Assembly (NCBI GenBank): GCA_902491575.1 | Contig: CABUID010000005.1 | Coordinates: 50,262-114,261, forward strand | Direction: 5' to 3' | DNA from: an uncultured Bacillota bacterium | Lineage (GTDB): Bacteria; Bacillota_I; Bacilli_A; RFN20; CAG-631 | Length of the DNA: 64,000 nt | Shown: one piece after another, positions 17,465 through 26,302 of the stretch | How positions within the stretch are numbered: position 1 is the first letter of the stretch | How the letters are laid out: the number at the start of each line of letters is the position of its first letter | Translations under genes and position numbers: made by a program | Notes under the pieces: model-generated | Told to the model about the DNA's origin: nothing | Databases searched by the model: none | Seen by the model: only the letters and a program-made list of their open reading frames with translations

Positions 17465-17690
17465 ACGTTGACTTAGACAACAATAGTGAAAAAGTGTTTT
17501 TAGAGAGCCAGGAATGCTGAAAACTGGTAATAACTCTTCATTATTTATCCCTAAGTAGTGGCGACCTGAAAAAAGTAGGGAAGACGTTTTTCTGCGTTAA
17601 AGAATGTGAAAGTGCATAGTGATCACTATGAACTAAGGTGGTACCGCGTAAATTACGTCCTTAGAATGAAATTCTAAGGTCTTTTTTATT
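17465..17690 (+). ncRNA. T-box riboswitch, isoleucine specifier, controlling ileS
   Basis: tRNA-sensing leader. Stem I base pairs ACTTAG (17471-17476) with CTAAGT (17551-17556). The next helix pairs AATAGTGAA (17482-17490) with TTCATTATT (17537-17545). Between them the specifier loop carries ATC at 17547-17549, an Ile codon. The conserved T-box AAGGTGGTACCGCG is at 17635-17648. The terminator is CCTTAGAAT / ATTCTAAGG (17659-17679) with a T run; CTTAG can instead pair with CTAAG of the antiterminator. Uncharged tRNA-Ile should allow read-through. The ileS Shine-Dalgarno (AAAGGAGG) lies outside the hairpin, so control is transcriptional. Confidence 0.95.
17659..17687 (+). terminator. T-box-controlled terminator of ileS
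   Basis: Nine-base stem CCTTAGAAT / ATTCTAAGG with a GAA loop and a CTTTTTT tail; it is mutually exclusive with the T-box antiterminator. Confidence 0.85.
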
Positions 17691-17706
17691 AAAGGAGGAT
17701 AAATGT

Positions 17707-20487
17707 ATGGATTATAAAGAAAGTATCTTTTTACCAAAGACAAATTTTGAAATGCGAGGTAATTTGCCAATTAAAGAACCTTCCATTGAAGAATATTGGC
17801 TAGAAGAAGATATCTACCACAAAATGTTAAACAGCAACGAAAAAGATAAGAGTTTTTATCTTCATGATGGACCTCCCTATGCGAACGGGAATATGCATAT
17901 AGGCCATGCATTAAATAAGATTTTAAAAGACATCATTGTTCGTTATAAGAATATGGATGGTTTTTATGCACCGATTATTCATGGCTGGGACACACATGGA
18001 ATGCCTATTGAAGTCGCTTTACAGAAAAAAGGATTTTCGACTAAAAATATGGAAGTTTCAGACTTTCGAAATAAATGCAAAGATTTTGCGATTCAGCAAG
18101 TTAAAAACCAAAGAAAACAAATTATGCGATTAGGTGTATGTGGCTCTTTTGGTCAAGAAGATTCACTTTTAGATGAAACGGATGATAATCGTCCATATTT
18201 AACCTTACAAAAACAATTTGAAGCTAGACAAATTGGAGTATTTGCTAAAATGGCATTAGAGGGTCACATCTATAAGGGTTTAAAAACCGTTCATTGGTCA
18301 CCTTCCTCACAGACCGCACTTGCTGAAGCAGAAATAGAATATTACGATGTTGAATCTTATTCCATCTATGTTTCTTTCCGTGTTAAAGATGGTAAGGGAT
18401 TATTAGACAATGATACATCCTTTATTATTTGGACAACAACTCCTTGGACAATTCCTTCTAATCTTGCAATTTGTTTAAATCCACGTTTTGAATATGGATT
18501 ATACCAGACCAATAAAGGTAAGTTTATTTTTGATGTACAATTAGCGGATGATGTTTGTAAGCAACTTGAACTTGAAAATGTTTCTTTACTAAAAGTATAT
18601 AAAGGTCAAGAATTAGAATATATCGTTACAAAACACCCTTACTTTGATAGAGATTCTTTAGTTATATTAGGGGATTACGTAACGGAAGATTCTGGAACTG
18701 GTGTGGTACATATTGCACCGGACCATGGTTTAGATGATTTTATGGTCGCTAAAAAATACGATATCCATCCATTTGTACCAATTGATGCAAAAGGATGTTA
18801 TACATCCGTTTTAGGACCTGATTTTGAAGGAGTTTATTTTGAAGATGGTAATGAGATATCCATTCGCAAAATGAATGAAACAAACACTTTATTAAAAGTG
18901 AGTAAATTCACGCATAGTTATCCACATGATTGGAGAACAAAAAAGCCATTAATTCAAAGAGCGACTGACCAATGGTTTTGCTCTATTGATGGTTTCAGAG
19001 AAAAATTACTTCAAGAAGTTCATACTACTAAATGGTATCCTTCATGGGGAGAAGTACGTATGAATAATATGATTAAAGATCGTGATGATTGGTGTATTTC
19101 ACGTCAAAGGACTTGGGGGGTTCCTATTCCAATTATTTATAATGAAGATGGTAGCCCTATTATTGAAAAAGAAGTTTTCGATCATATACAAAAATTATTT
19201 GAAGAAAGAGGAGCCAATTGTTGGTATGAATTAGATCCTAAAGATCTTCTTCCTGAAAATTATACCAATGAAAAGTCACCAAATGGTTTATTTACCAAAG
19301 AAAAAGATATTATGGATGTTTGGTTTGATTCTGGTTCAAGTTCTTTAAGTGTTTTAAAACAAAGAGAAAAAGTTTATCCAGCAGATTTATATCTTGAAGG
19401 TTTTGACCAATATAGAGGTTGGTTTAATTCCTCCTTGATTATAGGAACTGCTATAGAAGGAAAATCACCTTATAAAGCTGTGGCTTGTCATGGTTTTGTC
19501 ATGGATGGTGAGGGTAAAAAAATGTCCAAATCCCTTGGCAATACAATTGACCCAAATGCGATGGTGAATAAATATGGAGCCGATGTTTTAAGACTTTGGG
19601 TAGCATCTTGTGATTATCAAGCGGATATTCGTGTATCAGAAGATATCATTAAGCAATGTTCTGAAACGTATAAATCATTACGCAATCGGTTCAAATTCAT
19701 GTTAGGAACTTTAGCAGATTTTTCTTATATTGAAGATGCTACACATTCCTTTACTTTTGTTGATAAATGTATATTAAATGAATTGGATCAACTGGATAAT
19801 AAATGTCATGAATATTATGATTCCTATCAATTTTCGAATGCTTTATCTTTAATGATTAATTTTTTGCAAATTGATTTATCGGGATTTTACTTAGACATGG
19901 CTAAAGATATTTTGTATTGCGATGCAATCTCATCATTACGTAGAAGACAAATACAAACGGTCATTTATAAAATTTGTGATCGTTTAGTAAAATTACTTGC
20001 TCCAATTATTCCACACACTGCAGAAGAAATATATCGTAATTTTAGTGGTAGGACACAAGAATCCATTTTCTTAACTAAATATGATTTTAAAATGCATGTC
20101 ATTGATAAAGATTTGTCTTTGCAATATGAACATTTTATGAATTTAAGAAATGCTGTTTTGAAAGCTTTAGAAGAAAAAAGAGCAGAAAAAATTATTGGTA
20201 AATCCATTGATGCATCCTTATTGTTACATGTTAAAGATGAAGTGATTAAAGAGATTATCGAAAAGATGGATGAAGATACATTACAACACATATTTATTGT
20301 ATCGAAAGTCACTTTAAAAGATTGTGATTGTGATTTAAAAGACTATGGAGTAGCCTCTTTAAAAGTCTATGAAAATAATGGCATAATTTGTGATAGATGT
20401 TGGAATCGAATAGATGCAGATAAGATTTGTGAAGGTAACTTGTGTTCCCGTTGTTATAAAGTCATAAAGGATATGCATCATGAATAA
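17707..20487 (+). CDS. ileS: Isoleucyl-tRNA synthetase
   Basis: Class I synthetase charging tRNA-Ile. The HIGH motif is at residues 64-67 and KMSKS at 605-609. The editing (CP1) domain lies between them, with WTTTPWTIPSN and GTGVVHIAPDHG. The C-terminal zinc-binding module has C895, C898, C913 and C916. Full length at 926 aa. A strong AAAGGAGG precedes the start, and the upstream T-box with an Ile specifier confirms the identity. It overlaps lspA by 8 bases. Confidence 0.98.
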   Translation: MDYKESIFLPKTNFEMRGNLPIKEPSIEEYWLEEDIYHKMLNSNEKDKSFYLHDGPPYANGNMHIGHALNKILKDIIVRYKNMDGFYAPIIHGWDTHGMPIEVALQKKGFSTKNMEVSDFRNKCKDFAIQQVKNQRKQIMRLGVCGSFGQEDSLLDETDDNRPYLTLQKQFEARQIGVFAKMALEGHIYKGLKTVHWSPSSQTALAEAEIEYYDVESYSIYVSFRVKDGKGLLDNDTSFIIWTTTPWTIPSNLAICLNPRFEYGLYQTNKGKFIFDVQLADDVCKQLELENVSLLKVYKGQELEYIVTKHPYFDRDSLVILGDYVTEDSGTGVVHIAPDHGLDDFMVAKKYDIHPFVPIDAKGCYTSVLGPDFEGVYFEDGNEISIRKMNETNTLLKVSKFTHSYPHDWRTKKPLIQRATDQWFCSIDGFREKLLQEVHTTKWYPSWGEVRMNNMIKDRDDWCISRQRTWGVPIPIIYNEDGSPIIEKEVFDHIQKLFEERGANCWYELDPKDLLPENYTNEKSPNGLFTKEKDIMDVWFDSGSSSLSVLKQREKVYPADLYLEGFDQYRGWFNSSLIIGTAIEGKSPYKAVACHGFVMDGEGKKMSKSLGNTIDPNAMVNKYGADVLRLWVASCDYQADIRVSEDIIKQCSETYKSLRNRFKFMLGTLADFSYIEDATHSFTFVDKCILNELDQLDNKCHEYYDSYQFSNALSLMINFLQIDLSGFYLDMAKDILYCDAISSLRRRQIQTVIYKICDRLVKLLAPIIPHTAEEIYRNFSGRTQESIFLTKYDFKMHVIDKDLSLQYEHFMNLRNAVLKALEEKRAEKIIGKSIDASLLLHVKDEVIKEIIEKMDEDTLQHIFIVSKVTLKDCDCDLKDYGVASLKVYENNGIICDRCWNRIDADKICEGNLCSRCYKVIKDMHHE

Positions 20488-21097
20488 AGAAAAAGTAAAA
20501 AAAATTTTATATGATATTTTTATTAAATATCAAGGAATCGTTATTTTATTAATTGCTATTGACCAAATCAGTAAGGCTTTAGCATTGAAATATTTAAGTG
20601 AACCTGTCTATGTTTTTGGTTGGCAATGGTTACAATTAAAACTACAAATCAATTCAGGTGTTGCGTTTTCTTTTCTAAAAGATGCACCACAATGGATAAC
20701 GGCTTTGATTTCAGTAGCCGCTGCCATCGCTATTGAATATTACATTATTGCCAAAAAGCCAAAAGATAAAGTATTAACCATTTTATTATTAGTTTTAGTA
20801 TCGGGTTCTTTAGGTAATGGTATTGACCGCTGGCTATCCGTTTTTGGAAAATATACGGGGTATAGTGGTGTCATTGATTTCATATATCCAACATTTTTTG
20901 CAAATTTTAATGTAGCCGATATTTATGTTACTTTATCCTGTATCGCCATGCTTCTTTATTTTATTTTTGCCAAAGATGATGATGAACCTTCATTAAAAGA
21001 ACTCAATGAAGCAAAGCAAAAGTTAAAAGAACAAGAAAATAAAACTCAAAATCAAGACGTAGATCATCCGTTAAATGAGGAAACTACCCATGAATGA
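20480..21097 (+). CDS. lspA: Lipoprotein signal peptidase II
   Basis: Membrane aspartic protease cleaving prolipoprotein signal peptides, needed here for the several lipoproteins in the window. Four transmembrane segments are visible. Signatures include IAIDQISKALAL in the first, NSGVAFSF, GNGIDRWL, GVIDFI and NVADIYVTL; the Asp residues of the last two are the catalytic pair. At 205 aa it is longer than the usual 150-170, because of a charged C-terminal tail of about 45 residues rich in Lys, Glu and Gln. It lies between ileS and rluD as in B. subtilis. Confidence 0.93.
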   Translation: MNKEKVKKILYDIFIKYQGIVILLIAIDQISKALALKYLSEPVYVFGWQWLQLKLQINSGVAFSFLKDAPQWITALISVAAAIAIEYYIIAKKPKDKVLTILLLVLVSGSLGNGIDRWLSVFGKYTGYSGVIDFIYPTFFANFNVADIYVTLSCIAMLLYFIFAKDDDEPSLKELNEAKQKLKEQENKTQNQDVDHPLNEETTHE

Positions 21098-22034
21098 TAT
21101 TCATTATGAGGAGTTAGATTTTCAACAGTTTACCGTTAAAGAAGAGGAAAGTGATGATCGTCTTGATAAATTCCTTTCTTCAAAAATAAGTAATTTATCT
21201 AGAAATTATTTGCAAGAATTAATAAAAGATAATTATGTTTTTGTTAATGATAGTCTTTCTAAAAACTCATATAAAGTTCAAGTTAATGATACGATTATCG
21301 TTTACTTTAAACCTATTGAGGATTTAAAAATAGAAGCTGAAAATATCCCTTTATCTATCATTTACGAAGATGAGGATATTGCTATTATTAATAAACCTGC
21401 TGGTATGGTCGTTCATCCAAGTGCTGGTCATTTTAGCGGAACCTTGGTCAATGCATTACTATACCATATTCAGGATTTAAGTGGTATCAATGGCGTATAT
21501 CGTCCGGGTATCGTGCATCGTTTGGATATGGATACATCTGGATTAATTGCTATTGCGAAAAATGATGAAGCTCATCAATTTTTGGTAGAACAATTAAAAG
21601 ATCGCAGTATGTCGAGAGTTTATTTATGCTTAGTTAAGGGTATTCTTGAAAGTAAAAGAGGCATTATTAAAACTTTATTAGGAAGGGATAAGAAAAACCG
21701 TTTAAAACAAGCTGTTGTTAATGATAATGGAAAGGATGCCATTACTGAATTTGAAGTCATTAAAACATTTAAAGATAAGTATTCACTCGTGCGTTGTCAT
21801 TTATTGACTGGGAGAACTCATCAGATTCGTGTTCATATGAATTTTATTAAACATCCGATTATTAATGATCCGCTTTATGGTGAAAATAATAAAATTCCTT
21901 TTGATACAAAACAATTATTGCATGCTTATCAATTATCCCTAATCCATCCTAAAACAAAACAAAAAATGACTTTTGAGGCGCCACTTCCTGATGATTTTTT
22001 AAATATTCTTAATCAATTAAACTATCAACTATAA
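21090..22034 (+). CDS. rluD: Ribosomal large-subunit pseudouridine synthase (RluA/RluD family)
   Basis: Converts uridine to pseudouridine in 23S rRNA. An N-terminal S4-like RNA-binding domain (about residues 15-75) precedes the catalytic domain, with HRLDMDTSGL carrying the catalytic Asp. LLTGRTHQIRVHM follows nearer the C-terminus. ATG 21090 is chosen (314 aa) because GAGG at 21077-21080 lies 9 bases upstream; the ATG at 21075 overlaps that Shine-Dalgarno. It overlaps lspA by 8 bases. Position matches ylyB of B. subtilis. The exact rRNA target is inferred. Confidence 0.92.
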   Translation: MNDIHYEELDFQQFTVKEEESDDRLDKFLSSKISNLSRNYLQELIKDNYVFVNDSLSKNSYKVQVNDTIIVYFKPIEDLKIEAENIPLSIIYEDEDIAIINKPAGMVVHPSAGHFSGTLVNALLYHIQDLSGINGVYRPGIVHRLDMDTSGLIAIAKNDEAHQFLVEQLKDRSMSRVYLCLVKGILESKRGIIKTLLGRDKKNRLKQAVVNDNGKDAITEFEVIKTFKDKYSLVRCHLLTGRTHQIRVHMNFIKHPIINDPLYGENNKIPFDTKQLLHAYQLSLIHPKTKQKMTFEAPLPDDFLNILNQLNYQL

Positions 22035-22053
22035 ATGAGTTAGATAGTTTTTA
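22019..22053 (+). terminator. Probable terminator after rluD
   Basis: AAACTATC-AACT pairs with AGTT-A-GATAGTTT around a 7-nt loop, followed by a short T-rich tail. The left arm is within the last rluD codons. Moderate strength. Confidence 0.6.
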
Positions 22054-22108
22054 ATTTTAAAAGATAAATTTTTTCTTCACTTCATATATTAAAATAAGGT
22101 GATTGAAG

Positions 22109-23041
22109 ATGAAAGTATATAATTCAATGGTTTCTTTAATTGGAAATACTCCTATTTTAAACTTAATGAATTTCGAAAGAAAAGAAAAATTAGTAGCTCA
22201 TTTATATGCAAAATTGGAATCTTTTAATCCTGCTGGTTCCATTAAGGATAGAATTGCAAAATCAATGATTGAGGATGCAGAAAAAAAAGGCATTATTCAA
22301 AAAAATACGATTATTATTGAGCCTACTTCGGGTAATACAGGTATTGCATTAGCTGCTATATGTGCATCAAAAGGATATTCATTAATCATTACTATGCCAG
22401 AAACAATGTCTATTGAAAGAAGAAAATTAATGCAAATGTATGGGGCAAAAATAATCTTAACGGAAGGAAGTAAAGGAATGAAAGGAGCAATTGAAAAGGC
22501 CAACAAAATTCATCTTGAACATCAAAATTCCATCCTTTTAGGACAATTTAGCCATCCTTCTAATCCTCAAGCACATTATCAATTTACTGCAAAAGAAATC
22601 GATGAGGCCATGGAAGGGAAAATTGATTATTTTTTAGCTGGAGTAGGTACTGGTGGTACAATTAGTGGAGTAGGAAAATACTTTAAAGAAAAAAATACAG
22701 ATATTAAAATTATCGCCATAGAACCTAAATCTTCGCCTTTTTTATCAAAAGGAATTGCAAATGTTCATGAAATACAAGGAATAGGTGCCGGATTTATTCC
22801 TGACGTTTTAGATACGTCTATTTATGATGATATTATTTTGGTACCTAATGAAAAGGCTTTCGAATATGTTGAAAAATTAGCCAAGACAGAAGGGATTTTA
22901 GCAGGCATTTCTTCAGGAGCAGTTTTATATGCAGCCTCTATAATTGCACAGCGTAAAGAAAATAAAGATAAAAATATTGTCTTTGTTTTACCAGATTCTG
23001 GAGAAAGATACTTATCTACTTTTTTTAAAAATGAAACTTAA
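22109..23041 (+). CDS. cysK: Cysteine synthase (O-acetylserine sulfhydrylase)
   Basis: PLP enzyme making cysteine from O-acetylserine and sulfide. The PLP lysine is K46 in NPAGSIKDR. The phosphate-binding and substrate loops are EPTSGNTGIALA and GVGTGGTISGVGKYF, and SSGAV is near the C-terminus. It is 310 aa, the family norm. ATG 22109 follows AAGGTGA by 6 bases; a TTG two codons earlier overlaps the ribosome-binding site. It appears monocistronic, with terminators on both sides. CysK versus the closely related CysM cannot be separated with certainty. Confidence 0.93.
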   Translation: MKVYNSMVSLIGNTPILNLMNFERKEKLVAHLYAKLESFNPAGSIKDRIAKSMIEDAEKKGIIQKNTIIIEPTSGNTGIALAAICASKGYSLIITMPETMSIERRKLMQMYGAKIILTEGSKGMKGAIEKANKIHLEHQNSILLGQFSHPSNPQAHYQFTAKEIDEAMEGKIDYFLAGVGTGGTISGVGKYFKEKNTDIKIIAIEPKSSPFLSKGIANVHEIQGIGAGFIPDVLDTSIYDDIILVPNEKAFEYVEKLAKTEGILAGISSGAVLYAASIIAQRKENKDKNIVFVLPDSGERYLSTFFKNET

Positions 23042-23051
23042 TCTATCTTAA

Positions 23052-23090
23052 AATGAGACATTAAAGAAAATTTTAGTGTCTTATTTTTCT
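23052..23090 (+). terminator. Intrinsic terminator after cysK
   Basis: ATGAGACATTAAA pairs with TTTTAGTGTCTTAT (with G-U pairs) around a short loop, followed by TTTTT. Confidence 0.75.
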
Positions 23091-23106
23091 ATTGCTTTTC
23101 TTATTG

Positions 23107-23135
23107 TTGATTTTTATATTTATAAACATTATAAT
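23107..23135 (+). promoter_or_regulatory. Sigma-A promoter of the glycoside-hydrolase-like gene
   Basis: TTGATT (23107-23112), 17 bp, TATAAT (23130-23135); a strong AGGAGG Shine-Dalgarno follows before ATG 23169. Confidence 0.75.
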
Positions 23136-23168
23136 GGCAATAAATTAGTCTACTAGGAGGAATATTAT

Positions 23169-24599
23169 ATGAAAACTTATGATTATTATTGTACCTGGCA
23201 AGCCCAAAATATATATTGTCAAGTGAAAGGTGTTAGTAATCGAGATTATTTGGATGAAGAAGCCATTTTTGGTGAAAATGGTATTGTCTATGCTCATCCA
23301 GAACTTCGTAAAGAATTATATTTTGTTTTAGATGATGGTTGGGATGTCCCTTATAGTCATCACGTAAATGAAGATTATCCTTTCGCGTCGCATGAAATAA
23401 AAAGTGATCGATTTCCAAGTTTTGTAGGGACGCCAAAAGAAAAATTAAAACAAATGGTGGAGAAGATTACATCTTTTGGCTGGAAAGGCGTTGGTATTTG
23501 GGTTTGTGCTCAAGGTAGCGGAGAAGATTATCACAAGTCCATTGATGAATTAAAGGATTTCTTTAAAGAAAGATTACTATGGTCAAAATATGCCCATATT
23601 TCTTACTGGAAAGTAGACTGGGGAATTTATTGTAATGAAGTTGAATATCGCAAAATGCTTGTTGAGTTAACCAATGAATACTATCCTGAATTAATCATTG
23701 AAAATGCTATGTGTATTAATCCAGTTAATGGATTTAATGATGGAGAAGAAGAAAATTTAAAATATTTATTTCCATGGACAAAAAACATGAAAAAATATAT
23801 CGATAAGGTTACTTCGTTTTCAGAAGTATTTCGAAGTTATGATGTTACTGAAGAACTTTCTACGACAACGACTCTTGCACGTTTAGTTTATTTATTGAAG
23901 CAACAACATTGTATTATCAATTGTGAAGATGAGTTATATTTAGGGGCAGTCCTTGGATGCTCATTAGGAATCGAAAGAAATAAAAATTGTGTAGTAAAAG
24001 GAATCACTCCAACCACTTCATTCCATAATCGTGATGGTGAAACTTTAGCTGCCATTCGCTATCGAAAAATATCTCCATGTTTTGCTGGTGGTAAGTTAAA
24101 TGTTTCAAAAGAAAAATTTTTAGATGAATGTTACTTTGATTCTTATTGGAGTAAAAATATAGAACACCAAAACGTCAAACAAATCTGTCCTGCACGAGTA
24201 GCTAGAAACACTTCATTGCCAAAAGTTACGAAAATCAAAGAGGCTCCATATGTTGTGTGTTGCAAAGATCATCATCATCATTATGCGATTGGAACATTTA
24301 AAAGACTAAATCATGAAGAAGATGAACGCTACAGCATTCATGTAACCGTAAATATTGATGAAATGGTTAACCATATTGCTATTTTTTCCAATCATATCAA
24401 AATATTAAAAATTCAATTTAATGAAGAATTAGAAAATAAGAAAGTTTATTTAGTTGATTTGATTCATAATCATCAAAAAGATATTACAAATCATGTCATT
24501 ATAAAAAACAATATGTTGAAATTAAATTATGAAGAATTAACGAAGGATTTTACTTGTGAAGATTTAAGTAGCAAGGCCTATATGTTAAAATTAAAATAA
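23169..24599 (+). CDS. Putative glycoside hydrolase (alpha-galactosidase-like, clan GH-D type)
   Basis: Probable cytoplasmic glycosidase of 476 aa with no signal peptide. A TIM-barrel-like N-terminal part contains LYFVLDDGWDVP, the GVGIWVCAQGSGEDY segment and SYWKVDWG, where the last Asp is in the position of the nucleophile of GH27/GH36/raffinose-synthase-type enzymes. The C-terminal third looks like a beta-sandwich. Substrate is unknown; alpha-galactoside is a guess from the motif pattern. It has its own promoter and terminator and no sugar genes next to it. An inactive or repurposed member cannot be excluded. Confidence 0.6.
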   Translation: MKTYDYYCTWQAQNIYCQVKGVSNRDYLDEEAIFGENGIVYAHPELRKELYFVLDDGWDVPYSHHVNEDYPFASHEIKSDRFPSFVGTPKEKLKQMVEKITSFGWKGVGIWVCAQGSGEDYHKSIDELKDFFKERLLWSKYAHISYWKVDWGIYCNEVEYRKMLVELTNEYYPELIIENAMCINPVNGFNDGEEENLKYLFPWTKNMKKYIDKVTSFSEVFRSYDVTEELSTTTTLARLVYLLKQQHCIINCEDELYLGAVLGCSLGIERNKNCVVKGITPTTSFHNRDGETLAAIRYRKISPCFAGGKLNVSKEKFLDECYFDSYWSKNIEHQNVKQICPARVARNTSLPKVTKIKEAPYVVCCKDHHHHYAIGTFKRLNHEEDERYSIHVTVNIDEMVNHIAIFSNHIKILKIQFNEELENKKVYLVDLIHNHQKDITNHVIIKNNMLKLNYEELTKDFTCEDLSSKAYMLKLK

Positions 24600-24605
24600 T
24601 GAATG

Positions 24606-24636
24606 AAGGCAAGTAATATGACTTGCCTTTTATTTC
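24606..24636 (+). terminator. Intrinsic terminator
   Basis: AAGGCAAGT / ACTTGCCTT stem with a 6-nt loop and a T-rich tail, right after the glycoside-hydrolase-like gene. Confidence 0.85.
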
Positions 24637-24690
24637 TATTGCAAGAATTTGGAAAAAATTGTAAAATAAAAATAGAATGGAGGATTTTCA

Positions 24691-25560
24691 ATGGAAAAAC
24701 CGATTATTGCTATTATTTATGATTTTGATAAAACTCTTTGTGATCAAGATATGCAAAATTACTCCTTTATTCCTAATTTAAATATGAAACCATCTGAATT
24801 TTGGAATGAAATCAGTGAATTTTCAAAATCGGAAAATATGGAAGGAATTTTATCTTATCTTTATTATATGGTCAAAAAATCAGCAGAAAAGGGAAAACCG
24901 ATTACCAAAGAATATTTATGCTCACTTGGTAAAGATGTCCATTTATATCCTGGCGTATTAGAATGGTTTGAACGAATTAATCAATATGGTAAAGAACAAG
25001 GAGCCATTATTGAACATTATATTGTTTCATCTGGCATTAAAGACATTATTCAATCAACCGAAATTGCCAAGAATTTTAAAGCTATTTTTGCATGTGATTT
25101 TTATTATGGAGATAATGGAGAGGCTATTTGGCCTAAAATTGCCATTAACTTTACCGTAAAAACACAATATTTATATAAAATAAATAAGGGAATTTTAGAT
25201 GAAACAGACTCTACCGAAGTCAATAAAAAATACAAAGAAAAAAGAATACCTTTTCGAAATATGATTTATATTGGGGATGGATTAACAGATATACCTTGTA
25301 TGACGATGTTAAAAAAACAAGGAGGAAAATCCATTGGCATATACGTTCCAAAAAACAAAGAAAATGTCCAACAGTTTTTAGTGGATGATCGTATTAATTA
25401 TGTTTGCCCTGCCAATTATAAAGAAAACTCTTATTTGGACAGAACAGTAAAATTAATTATTAAATCAACTTGTTTAATTTCTGAATTAGCTGCTTTAGAA
25501 GAAAAACAAATGTTGGAAGCCGAAAATAAACTATTATCTAGTAATGAGCATATAACATAA
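24691..25560 (+). CDS. HAD-superfamily phosphatase (phosphoserine-phosphatase-like)
   Basis: Probable cytoplasmic phosphatase. Motif I is IYDFDKTLCD near residue 10, with the first Asp as nucleophile. An insert cap domain covers about residues 30-110. The SSG of motif II follows, and motif IV is IGDGLTDIPCM near residue 205. At 289 aa it is longer than typical SerB (about 210), with a larger cap and a helical C-terminal tail. GGAGG lies 8 bases before ATG 24691. Substrate unknown. A terminator follows the stop after about 55 bases. Confidence 0.8.
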   Translation: MEKPIIAIIYDFDKTLCDQDMQNYSFIPNLNMKPSEFWNEISEFSKSENMEGILSYLYYMVKKSAEKGKPITKEYLCSLGKDVHLYPGVLEWFERINQYGKEQGAIIEHYIVSSGIKDIIQSTEIAKNFKAIFACDFYYGDNGEAIWPKIAINFTVKTQYLYKINKGILDETDSTEVNKKYKEKRIPFRNMIYIGDGLTDIPCMTMLKKQGGKSIGIYVPKNKENVQQFLVDDRINYVCPANYKENSYLDRTVKLIIKSTCLISELAALEEKQMLEAENKLLSSNEHIT

Positions 25561-25614
25561 AAATTTATTGTAAAAATGGATAACAAATTTACTATTATAT
25601 ACTTTAAATGAAAG

Positions 25615-25643
25615 AGGACAATCCAATTTAAGATTGTCCTTTT
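25615..25643 (+). terminator. Intrinsic terminator
   Basis: AGGACAATC / GATTGTCCT stem with an 8-nt loop and TTTT tail. The rest of the spacer to 25837 holds only a short GGTTA..TAAC hairpin before a T8 run (near 25680-25698) and a TATAAT at 25812-25817. Confidence 0.85.
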
Positions 25644-25811
25644 ACTATTTTTTCATTGACTATCTTATAAATGAAGTCGGTTAACACTAACTTTTTTTTA
25701 TTAATCACTTTGATAATCTTTTGAATAATTCATAGCTATTTTTACTTTACATACAATAAAAAGGATACTTAAATTATCGAAATACTATTTCATTTCAACC
25801 CCTAAATTTTG

Positions 25812-25817
25812 TATAAT
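25812..25817 (+). promoter_or_regulatory. Candidate -10 element for the comEB-dinB-xerD-deoB operon
   Basis: TATAAT 21 bases before the ATG, with a GAGGTGA Shine-Dalgarno between. No good -35 is seen 16-18 bp upstream (TTCATT is the nearest match). Confidence 0.45.
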
Positions 25818-25837
25818 AATAAAGAGGTGAAAAGAGA

Positions 25838-26302
25838 ATGAAAAGAATAATATCATGGGATGAATATTTTATGGGCATTGCCAAACTTTCTGCTAAAAGA
25901 AGTAAAGATCCTAATACTCAAGTAGGATGTTGCATCGTTAATGAAAATAAAAGAATTGTCGCTGTAGGTTATAATGGTATGCCTAGAGGATGTGTCGACG
26001 AAGAATATCCTTGGAAACAACGCGAAGGAGCTTTAAATGAAACAAAATATGCTTATGTTGTTCATGCAGAATTAAATGCCATTTTAAATGCTACAACACC
26101 ATTAAATGACTGTATTCTTTATGTGACTTTATTTCCTTGTAATGAATGTGTAAAAGCAATCATTCAATCTGGAATCAAAGAAATTGTTTTCGAAGATAAT
26201 AAATATGAAGGAAAAGATTTTGATTTGGCTGCAAAGAAAATGTTGCAATCCTCTAATATTAAAATTAGACAATTCAAATCAGAACCTATTGAATTAATTT
26301 AA
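25838..26302 (+). CDS. comEB: dCMP deaminase (ComEB family)
   Basis: Zinc-dependent deaminase turning dCMP into dUMP, the precursor of dTMP. The catalytic signature HAELNAILNA (zinc His and catalytic Glu) is followed by FPCNECVKAIIQSG, with the two zinc cysteines. The N-terminus has the family segment RSKDPNTQVGC and GYNGMPRGC. At 154 aa it is full length. Its stop shares one base with the start of the polymerase gene, so the two are translationally coupled. Confidence 0.93.
   Translation: MKRIISWDEYFMGIAKLSAKRSKDPNTQVGCCIVNENKRIVAVGYNGMPRGCVDEEYPWKQREGALNETKYAYVVHAELNAILNATTPLNDCILYVTLFPCNECVKAIIQSGIKEIVFEDNKYEGKDFDLAAKKMLQSSNIKIRQFKSEPIELI

Noticed and set aside
19965..20312. 115-aa open frame antisense to the end of ileS
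   Set aside because: Shadow of ileS; Ser/Ile-rich translation with no recognisable domain.
25679..25698. Short hairpin GGTTA/TAAC before a T8 run
   Set aside because: Only a 4-5 bp stem, and a strong terminator already lies 40 bases upstream; too weak to list.
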